From an uncultured Eubacteriaceae bacterium (GTDB lineage: Bacteria; Bacillota; Clostridia; Lachnospirales; CAG-274): DNA of 46,252 nucleotides. The stretch covers positions 1 to 46,252 of the forward strand of contig CAMVJD010000022.1 in assembly GCA_947167715.1 (NCBI GenBank), given 5' to 3'. Shown here piece after piece: positions 40,265 through 46,252 of this stretch; the first letter of the stretch is position 1; each line of letters starts with the position of its first letter. The notes under the pieces were generated by a model. It saw only the letters and a list, made by a program, of their open reading frames with translations. It had not been told where the DNA came from and made no database searches. A program made the translations under genes and the position numbers.

Positions 40265-41950
40265 ATGCAAAGCGTTGATGAAAAATATATTTTGGATAAT
40301 TTTGATGCGGCGATAAAAAACGGGCATATCAAACCCTTTTTTCAACCGATAATACGCAGCCTTACGGGCAAGGTCTGTGCAGCCGAAACGCTGGCAAGAT
40401 GGGACGATCCCGTGGAGGGGCTGCTTGCGCCGTATATTTTTATTGATGTTCTTGAAAGGCGCCGCCTTATACATAAGCTTGACCTTAAAATGATAGAGAA
40501 CATCTGCTATGGATATAACTATATCAAATCAAAGGGTTTGCACCCCCTGCCGTTTTCCATAAATCTTTCAAGATTGGATTTTGAGCAAAAGGATATTTTT
40601 GAACAGATAACGGATATATTTAAAAAATACAATGTACCGACAAATGCGGTGCATCTTGAAATAACCGAAAGCGTTATGCTGGATAATGTGGATAATTTCC
40701 GCCCGATATTTGATCTGTTTAAACGTGCGGGGTTTGAAATGTGGCTGGATGATTTCGGCAGCGGATATACATCGCTTAACGTGCTTAAGGATTATAACTT
40801 TGACGTTCTTAAAGTAGATATGAAGTTTTTAAGCAGTATCGATACAACATCCAGGATGCTGATAAGCTCGGTCATCAATATGAGCAAGAAACTGGGTATA
40901 CATACCCTTGCAGAGGGTGTTGAGACAAAGGAACAGGTGGAATTTTTGCGAAGCATAGGCTGTGAGCTTTTGCAGGGCTATTATTATGCAAAGCCAATGA
41001 GCGCCCCCGATTTTGAGCATTTTCTTGCTGAAAAAAACATGATAAAGGAGCAGCATAAGGAACGGGAGTATTACAAAAAGGCAGGCCTTTTAAATTATTT
41101 AAGTACAAGTCCGTTTGATGAGTTTGAAAATCATAAAGACTATGGAAATTACAGCTTTGAGGCCGGACAGTTCCCGCTTTCTATTATTGAATTAAACAAT
41201 AGCAAGCTTAATTTTCTTTATATCGGCAAGTCCTATTGCAAGGAACTGGAAAAGCTTGGCATTGGTGATGTAGAGGAAATGAAATTGCTTGTAAACGACC
41301 GTACAAAGCCGTTTTATCATGACACCTTAAGGCAGGTGGAATTGACGGTGCAGGCCGAGGGAACCATTAAAAAGGATTATATGATCGGCGATTTGTGCTA
41401 TTCTTTTACAACAAGGTTTCTTGCAAGAACTGCGGAGAAGATCATGGTTGCTGTAAATCTTTTGGTTTACGGCGGCGAAGAGATAGAAAACCGTTTTGAG
41501 GAAATAAACAAATACGGCCGTTCGCTTTTCTATAATTTTGAGCTTGTGACCATGATATATCCCGACAACGACAGCTCAAAGTCTATTTACGTAAATTCGG
41601 GCTTTCAAAAGGTATACGGCACAGTTTCCCTTCGCAGGGGAATAAGGGAGTTTGTATCTGCCGAGGTTTATAAGGAGGATATGGACAGATATCTGGACTT
41701 TATGGATCTTGACACCATTTACGACCGTATAGTAGAAGATAATTGCTCGTTCGTTCAGCAGCCGTTCAGGTTAAGAACACCCGACGGCAGGTATCGCTGG
41801 CGTTTGGTGCGTATGACAAGAATACCTACCGCCGACGGCAAAAATTGCTATATGTACAGCATACAGCGTATGCCACCCGTAGATATAAGGGTGATAGAAA
41901 GCGAAATAAAAGTACATCCCGATATGTTTAAAAGAAATAAAAGTAATTAA
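40265..41950 (+). CDS. EAL-domain c-di-GMP phosphodiesterase with C-terminal PAS-like modules
   Basis: 561 residues. The EAL domain (about 5-250) keeps the catalytic set: AAETLARWDD (E-T-L in place of E-A-L, Glu kept), INLSRLDF, LEITESVML, DDFGSGYTSL, LKVDMKFL, LAEGVET and LLQGYYYAKP, so c-di-GMP hydrolysis to pGpG is expected. Residues about 270-561 contain two sensor-like modules, the last with PAS-type ending GRYRWRLVRMTRIPTADGK. A catalytic domain before the sensors is an unusual order. No membrane segment. The ATG at 40265 is preferred; an in-frame GTG at 40232 adds 11 residues. No GGDEF partner in the window. Confidence 0.9.
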   Translation: MQSVDEKYILDNFDAAIKNGHIKPFFQPIIRSLTGKVCAAETLARWDDPVEGLLAPYIFIDVLERRRLIHKLDLKMIENICYGYNYIKSKGLHPLPFSINLSRLDFEQKDIFEQITDIFKKYNVPTNAVHLEITESVMLDNVDNFRPIFDLFKRAGFEMWLDDFGSGYTSLNVLKDYNFDVLKVDMKFLSSIDTTSRMLISSVINMSKKLGIHTLAEGVETKEQVEFLRSIGCELLQGYYYAKPMSAPDFEHFLAEKNMIKEQHKEREYYKKAGLLNYLSTSPFDEFENHKDYGNYSFEAGQFPLSIIELNNSKLNFLYIGKSYCKELEKLGIGDVEEMKLLVNDRTKPFYHDTLRQVELTVQAEGTIKKDYMIGDLCYSFTTRFLARTAEKIMVAVNLLVYGGEEIENRFEEINKYGRSLFYNFELVTMIYPDNDSSKSIYVNSGFQKVYGTVSLRRGIREFVSAEVYKEDMDRYLDFMDLDTIYDRIVEDNCSFVQQPFRLRTPDGRYRWRLVRMTRIPTADGKNCYMYSIQRMPPVDIRVIESEIKVHPDMFKRNKSN

Positions 41951-41975
41951 AAGTCCTCCAAACGGGGGACTTTTT
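41948..41975 (+). terminator. Terminator of the EAL gene
   Basis: AAAAGTCC(TCC)/GG(G)GGACTTTT stem with a short loop, followed by TT and T-rich sequence, overlapping the stop codon. Confidence 0.8.
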
Positions 41976-41990
41976 TGTGTGTAAATTTTT

Positions 41991-42003
41991 ATTTGAGTTT
42001 CCC
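41991..42003 (+). repeat. Dispersed copy of the TTTGAGTTTCCCC motif
   Basis: Thirteen bases identical to the motif inverted at 21635-21647 and, over 12 bases, tandem at 21264-21307. Here it stands alone in the EAL-MBOAT intergenic region; a TTAATAA/TTATTAA inverted repeat follows at about 42025. Confidence 0.5.
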
Positions 42004-42071
42004 CATTTTTTTCGAGCTGCTTTGTTAATAACGGCAAGCGCTTATTAAGCACAGTTTTAAAATTTTTATGG

Positions 42072-42100
42072 TTGATATTTTGTTTAAAGTGCGTTATAAT
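42072..42100 (+). promoter_or_regulatory. Promoter of the MBOAT gene and probably the rlmB operon
   Basis: TTGATA (42072-42077), 17-bp spacer, TATAAT (42095-42100). Confidence 0.75.
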
Positions 42101-42162
42101 TAAATAATGTAAAGCTATGGTTATTCACAACAAGTATATTTTTTTTGAAAGGACAGCGGACA

Positions 42163-43620
42163 ATGCTATTTAACTCGCTGCAGTTTATTATATTTTTTGC
42201 CGCGGTAGCGGGTTTATATTATATATTGCCGCACAAAGCAAAATGGGTGATGCTGCTTATTGCAAGCTGTATTTTCTATATGGCGTGGCGTCCCGAGCTG
42301 ATAATACTAATAATATTTTCAAGCCTTTTGAACTACGCGGCGGCTGTGGGCATAGAAAAGGGTCTTGGCAAAAAGGCGCTTGTGCCTGCAATATTAATAA
42401 ATATAGGCATACTTTTTGTTTTTAAATATCTGGTTTTTGCAAGCGAGAGCCTTGCAAGGCTTTATGCGCTGTTGGGACGTGAATACCCCATAGGCGAGTT
42501 TGATATAGTGCTGCCGATGGGTATATCGTTTTATACCTTTCAGGGGCTTGGCTATGTTATTGATGTTTACCGAAAGGAGTACAAGGCCGAAAAAAATTAT
42601 TTTCGCTTTGCGCTTTTTATTATGTTTTTCCCGCAGCTTGTGGCGGGTCCTATCGAGCGTGCGGACAGGCTTTTAAAGCAGCTGTTTGCGCGGCATAAAT
42701 TTGATACCGACAATATATCGACCGGTCTTAAATATATGCTTATGGGATATTTTAAAAAGCTGGTCATTGCCGACAGGGCGGCTGTGCTGGTAAATACGGT
42801 GTACAACTCGCCAAAGGATTTTAACGGCCTTGCCTTTGTGGCTGCTACGGTGTTTTTTGCCTTTCAGATATACGGCGATTTCAGCGGCTATTCGGATATT
42901 GCAAAGGGCTGTGCAAAGGTATTGGGTATTGACCTTATGCAAAACTTCGACCGTCCTTATTTTGCATCAAGCATAAAGGATTTTTGGAAAAGGTGGCATA
43001 TCTCGCTTTCGACATGGTTCAGGGATTATGTGTATATTCCGCTTGGCGGCAGCCGCTGCGGCCTATTAAGAAGAAACTTTAATCTGCTTATGACCTTTTG
43101 TATAAGCGGCCTTTGGCACGGCGCAAACTGGACATTTTTGCTGTGGGGGCTTTTGCACGGTATTTATCAGGTAATAGAAAATACGCTTTTTCGCTTTAAA
43201 AAGTGGGAGGAAAACACGGCAAAGCGCCTTGTAATGGCAGCGACCCTACCCTTTAGGTGGATAGTTACCATAGCTTTGGTGCTTTTGGCATGGATACCCT
43301 TCAGGTCAAACAGCATAAGCGATTGTATTTACATATTTAAAAATCTTCATACCGGCTTTGAAAATATTTATAATATGCAGTTTATGTATGATACGCTCAA
43401 CTCCATGGGGCTTGGCGTTTTTGATATGCTTGCCGTGCTTGCGGCAATAGCGCTTTTAATGCTTATCGAGCTTATAAGCCTGCCCTTTGAGGATATAAAT
43501 GTTATGATGAAAAAACTTCCGTTTGTTTTTAGATTTGCATTTTATTATATAATAGCGGCATTTATTATTTCCGCAGGCGTATTCTCCGGGCTTGGAGAAT
43601 TTATTTACTTCCAGTTTTAA
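42163..43620 (+). CDS. MBOAT family O-acyltransferase (AlgI/DltB-like)
   Basis: 485 residues with about ten membrane segments and AlgI-type signatures: MGISFYTFQGLGYVIDVYR, FFPQLVAGPIERADRL, GDFSGYSDIAKGCAKVLGI, FWKRWHISLSTWFRDYVYIP and the catalytic His in GLWHGANWTFLLWG. Such proteins pass acyl groups across the membrane to cell-surface polysaccharides, usually with a secreted SGNH/AlgJ-like partner encoded next door. No such partner follows; rlmB does, 51 bp later. AAAGGA lies 9 bp before the ATG at 42163; an upstream in-frame TTG at 42145 is disfavoured. Confidence 0.93.
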   Translation: MLFNSLQFIIFFAAVAGLYYILPHKAKWVMLLIASCIFYMAWRPELIILIIFSSLLNYAAAVGIEKGLGKKALVPAILINIGILFVFKYLVFASESLARLYALLGREYPIGEFDIVLPMGISFYTFQGLGYVIDVYRKEYKAEKNYFRFALFIMFFPQLVAGPIERADRLLKQLFARHKFDTDNISTGLKYMLMGYFKKLVIADRAAVLVNTVYNSPKDFNGLAFVAATVFFAFQIYGDFSGYSDIAKGCAKVLGIDLMQNFDRPYFASSIKDFWKRWHISLSTWFRDYVYIPLGGSRCGLLRRNFNLLMTFCISGLWHGANWTFLLWGLLHGIYQVIENTLFRFKKWEENTAKRLVMAATLPFRWIVTIALVLLAWIPFRSNSISDCIYIFKNLHTGFENIYNMQFMYDTLNSMGLGVFDMLAVLAAIALLMLIELISLPFEDINVMMKKLPFVFRFAFYYIIAAFIISAGVFSGLGEFIYFQF

Positions 43621-43671
43621 TAATATAAAAAGCGGCACCACTATAAAATTTAAAATAAAAAAGGTAAAAAT

Positions 43672-44511
43672 ATGGAAAGAAAAAAATTTACAAAGAAAAC
43701 CTATAACCGCGGTAAACGCGATCTTAACGAAAAAGAAAACTTCAACGGAGCCAAAAGCGACTTTATCGAGGAAAGCAGCAATTTAGAGGGCAGAAACCCC
43801 GTTTTGGAGGCACTCAACCACGACCGTCTCATTGACAAGATACTTGTAAAAAAAGGCGAGATAGAGGGCACCTTAAAGGTCATTGTTGCAAAGGCGCATG
43901 AAAAGGGCATCCCCGTGCAGGAGATAGACAAGCACAAAATGGAGCAGATATCCGTAAGCCACAACAACCAGGGCGTTATTGCAATCTGCCCCGCCTACGA
44001 GTACTGCGATGTTTCGGATATTCTGCAAAACGCAAGGGATAAGGGCGAAGCGCCGCTTATCGTGATCCTTGACGAGATAACCGACCCGCATAATCTGGGT
44101 GCTATAATCCGTACCGCAGAATGCTGCGGCGCACACGGCGTTATTATCCCCAAAAGGCGCTCGGTAGGCCTTACGGCCATAGTCGGCAAGACCTCGGCGG
44201 GCGCAGTCGAATATGTGCCCGTAGCAAGGGTAACAAACCTTGCGCAGACCATTGACGAGCTTAAAAAGCAAAATGTTTGGGTAGCCTGTGCCGATATGGG
44301 CGGACAGGATTACTATAAGGCACCGCTTGACGGCGCCTTGGCAATAGTAACGGGCAGCGAGGGCAAGGGCGTAAGCCGCCTTATAAAGGATAAATGCGAT
44401 TTTGTTGTAGGCATACCCATGCGCGGCAAGATACAATCCCTTAACGCCTCTGTTTCGGCAAGCATAATTTTATATGAGGCCCTGCGCCAAAGAACGGAAA
44501 ACAAAAAATGA
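43672..44511 (+). CDS. rlmB: 23S rRNA (guanosine-2'-O-)-methyltransferase RlmB-type
   Basis: 279 residues, SPOUT/TrmH family. A basic N-terminal extension (about 1-38) precedes the substrate-binding domain (EGRNPVLEALNHDRLIDKIL) and the knotted SPOUT domain with motifs DPHNLGAIIRTAECCG, GSEGKGVSRLI and IQSLNASVSASIILYE. It methylates G2251 (E. coli numbering) in 23S rRNA. AAGGT lies 8 bp before the ATG. Overlaps rae1 by 4 bp; the order rlmB-yacP-sigH is conserved in Bacillus. TrmH-family substrate prediction is by context. Confidence 0.93.
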   Translation: MERKKFTKKTYNRGKRDLNEKENFNGAKSDFIEESSNLEGRNPVLEALNHDRLIDKILVKKGEIEGTLKVIVAKAHEKGIPVQEIDKHKMEQISVSHNNQGVIAICPAYEYCDVSDILQNARDKGEAPLIVILDEITDPHNLGAIIRTAECCGAHGVIIPKRRSVGLTAIVGKTSAGAVEYVPVARVTNLAQTIDELKKQNVWVACADMGGQDYYKAPLDGALAIVTGSEGKGVSRLIKDKCDFVVGIPMRGKIQSLNASVSASIILYEALRQRTENKK

Positions 44512-45074
44512 ACAACAACTATCTTTTAGTAGACGGTTACAACATAATTTTTGCATGGGACAAGCTGAAAAAATTAGCCGATGAAAATCTCGACCATGCG
44601 CGCGAAAAGCTTATAAATATTTTAAGCAATTATCAGGGCGTTAAAAAATGCAACCTAATAATCGTGTTTGATGCCTATATGGTAAAGGGCAGTCCCGGCA
44701 GCGTTATGCAGCGCGGAAACGTATATGTCGTATACACCAAAGAGGCCGAGACCGCCGACAGCTACATAGAGCGCACCACTGCCCTGTTAAGCAAAAACGA
44801 AAGTGTCCTGCCCTTTTCGGCTCGCGGTGAAAGTGCGCAAAAAATTAAAAACGACATTCGCGTTGCGACCTCGGACGGACTTGAACAGGTAATAATTATC
44901 GGTCAAGGCGCCGTGCGCGTATCCGCAAGCGAGCTTTACGAGGAAGTAAAGCTTGCAAAAAAACATATTCGCAGCCATATAGACATGCAGCGTCCCGTAA
45001 AAAACAATATGCTTATCGACAACCTCGACCCCGAGGCTGCCGAATGGCTCGAAAATTTAAGAAAAGAGAAGTAA
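44508..45074 (+). CDS. rae1: YacP/Rae1-type NYN (PIN-like) endoribonuclease
   Basis: 188 residues: NYN domain with acidic motifs VDGYNIIFAW, IVFDAYMVKG and ETADSYIERTT, matching B. subtilis YacP (Rae1), which enters the ribosomal A site and cuts translated mRNAs. The ATG overlaps the rlmB stop (ATGA) and sigH follows after 4 bp, the Bacillus order, so identity is strongly supported. Confidence 0.9.
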   Translation: MNNNYLLVDGYNIIFAWDKLKKLADENLDHAREKLINILSNYQGVKKCNLIIVFDAYMVKGSPGSVMQRGNVYVVYTKEAETADSYIERTTALLSKNESVLPFSARGESAQKIKNDIRVATSDGLEQVIIIGQGAVRVSASELYEEVKLAKKHIRSHIDMQRPVKNNMLIDNLDPEAAEWLENLRKEK

Positions 45075-45078
45075 TAAA

Positions 45079-45717
45079 TTGGAAAAGAATTCTATTTACA
45101 CCAAATATGAAGCTATGGATGATGCCCGGCTTATAGCATTATCAAAATTTGAGGATGATACACTTGCGCTGGAGTATCTTATAGAAAAATACAAAAAAAT
45201 CGTTCGTATGAAGGCGCGCGGCTATTATATATTGGGCGGCGACTCCGAGGATATTATGCAGGAGGGTATGATAGGGCTTTATAAGGCTATCCGTGATTTT
45301 GACGAAAGCAAACAGGTCAATTTTTACAGTTTTGCCGTTTTATGCATAACGCGCCAGATACACACCGCAATCAAGTCTGCAAACAGGCAAAAGCATATAC
45401 CGCTTAACTCCTCACTCAGCCTTGACCGCGCCGTATATGAAGAAAACGAGGACCTTACCTATATTGATACATTTGCAAACAGCGATATTACAAATCCCGA
45501 AAACCTTATTATCAGCAGCGAAAATAAAACCGCACTTGAAAAGCATATAGGTGAATCCTTAAGTGCGCTTGAAAAACGTGTTTTATTTTTATATCTTCGC
45601 GGCAAAAGCTACTGCGAAATAGCCGCAATAATACACAAGGACGAAAAAAGCATTGACAATGCTTTGCAGCGTATCAAAAAAAAGGTAACTAAAATTTTAG
45701 CGCAAGAGGAAAAATAA
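45079..45717 (+). CDS. sigH: RNA polymerase sigma factor, SigH type
   Basis: 212 residues close to B. subtilis SigH, the transition-state and early sporulation sigma factor: region 2 DSEDIMQEGMIGLYKAIRDF and SFAVLCITRQIHTAIKSANR, the linker RQKHIPLNSSLSLDR, and region 4 LSALEKRVLFLYLRGKSYCE ... KSIDNALQRIKKK. The start is TTG (45079), with GAGAAG about 10 bp upstream. Conserved neighbour of rae1. Suggests a sporulating lineage. Confidence 0.92.
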   Translation: MEKNSIYTKYEAMDDARLIALSKFEDDTLALEYLIEKYKKIVRMKARGYYILGGDSEDIMQEGMIGLYKAIRDFDESKQVNFYSFAVLCITRQIHTAIKSANRQKHIPLNSSLSLDRAVYEENEDLTYIDTFANSDITNPENLIISSENKTALEKHIGESLSALEKRVLFLYLRGKSYCEIAAIIHKDEKSIDNALQRIKKKVTKILAQEEK

Positions 45718-45718
45718 A

Positions 45719-46201
45719 ATGGCAAAGGAAAAAGAAATAAAAACAAATGCAATGCGTATTTTGGACAAAAGCAAGGTAAGCTACCGCATAAACACCTACG
45801 AATGTGAGGAATTTCACGACGGTGTCAGCATAGCCGAAATGCTTGGACAGGACCCGGATATGACATTTAAGACCCTTGTAACACAGGGCAAAAGCAAAAA
45901 CTTTTTTGTTTTTGTTATCCCCGTAAACAGGGAGATCGATTTAAAGGCAGCTGCGGCAAGTGTGGGCGAAAAGTCGGTCGAGATGATACATGTTAAGGAC
46001 ATAAACAAAATAACCGGCTATATCCGCGGCGGCTGTACGCCGATAGGTATGAAAAAGCAATTTGTTACGGTAGTTGACAACACCGCCAAAAGCTTTGACG
46101 AAATTATAATCAGCGGCGGCCGCATAGGCTCGCAGATATTTCTTGCCCCCGACGACCTTGTAAAGGTAACGGGCGCAAAATATGACGATATATTGGCATA
46201 A
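45719..46201 (+). CDS. ybaK: Cys-tRNA(Pro) deacylase, YbaK/EbsC family
   Basis: 160 residues, full YbaK domain: TNAMRILDKSKVSYRINTY, the start of the INS-like fold, then FVFVIPVNREIDLKAAAASV, GYIRGGCTPIGMKKQF and a C-terminal GGRIGSQIFLAPDDLVKVTG. It removes Cys mischarged onto tRNA-Pro. The start follows the sigH stop by 1 bp (TAAA-ATG). Last gene before the terminator at 46219-46252. Confidence 0.93.
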   Translation: MAKEKEIKTNAMRILDKSKVSYRINTYECEEFHDGVSIAEMLGQDPDMTFKTLVTQGKSKNFFVFVIPVNREIDLKAAAASVGEKSVEMIHVKDINKITGYIRGGCTPIGMKKQFVTVVDNTAKSFDEIIISGGRIGSQIFLAPDDLVKVTGAKYDDILA

Positions 46202-46218
46202 AAAAAGGTTCTATAATA

Positions 46219-46252
46219 TTTGGTGTGGTCGATAGGCTACACCAAATTTTTT
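46219..46252 (+). terminator. Terminator of the rlmB-rae1-sigH-ybaK operon
   Basis: TTTGGTGT/ACACCAAA stem with a 12-nt loop followed by at least six T at the window end. Confidence 0.88.

Overview
The window looks like chromosomal DNA of a low-to-mid GC, Gram-positive gut-type Clostridia, most likely Oscillospiraceae/Ruminococcaceae. This rests on type I dockerin modules on several secreted proteins, BspA-like leucine-rich proteins, a sporulation sigma factor of the SigH type, Bacillus-like promoters and ribosome binding sites, and the Firmicute housekeeping genes cysE, cysS, mrnC, rlmB, rae1/yacP and sigH. The assignment is an inference from gene content; no 16S gene is present.

Region 1 (1-13.2 kb) holds two tandem tRNA-Lys genes, a MIF-like protein and a flavin reductase. 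A scrambled zone (1.46-4.66 kb) follows: an LRR/AAA relic behind a SAM-type riboswitch and terminator, a BspA-like LRR gene split by a 190-bp hairpin-rich insertion, and a 5'-truncated dockerin gene abutting it head to head. Then come a lipoprotein, a dockerin-bearing GH16 glucanase, a PPC/DUF296 protein and a giant 1808-residue secreted dockerin protein.

Region 2 (13.2-21.2 kb) is an accessory island ending at a tRNA-Leu gene. On the minus strand lie an sce7726-type nuclease-like gene, an orphan gene and a compact four-gene operon: CX5R phosphatase-like, uracil-DNA-glycosylase-like, WYL regulator, nuclease-like. Facing away is a three-gene operon whose first product is the most striking item in the window: a shrunken, apparently catalytically dead derivative of the replicative polymerase PolC carrying a C-terminal RecD2-like domain, followed by an unknown small protein and a HAD deoxyribonucleotidase. 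Together they are a candidate undescribed defence or replication-stress locus.

Region 3 (21.2-30.9 kb) has repeat-rich intergenic DNA, a B12-binding radical SAM protein, two more dockerin proteins (tandem Ig-like modules; beta-propeller plus LRR) and a DUF4914 PEPCK-like protein.

Region 4 (30.9-46.25 kb) is mostly housekeeping. On the minus strand are cysE, cysS, mrnC, an amidohydrolase, rnz and a DUF4367-like protein, with an Fst/par-like type I toxin-antitoxin locus between cysE and cysS; an HD protein and a YesL protein lie upstream of cysE. On the plus strand are prfC, a nitroreductase, an EAL protein, an MBOAT acyltransferase, rlmB, rae1, sigH and ybaK. In Bacillus subtilis cysE-cysS-mrnC-rlmB-yacP-sigH is one collinear cluster; here it is split and inverted around about 10 kb of other genes.
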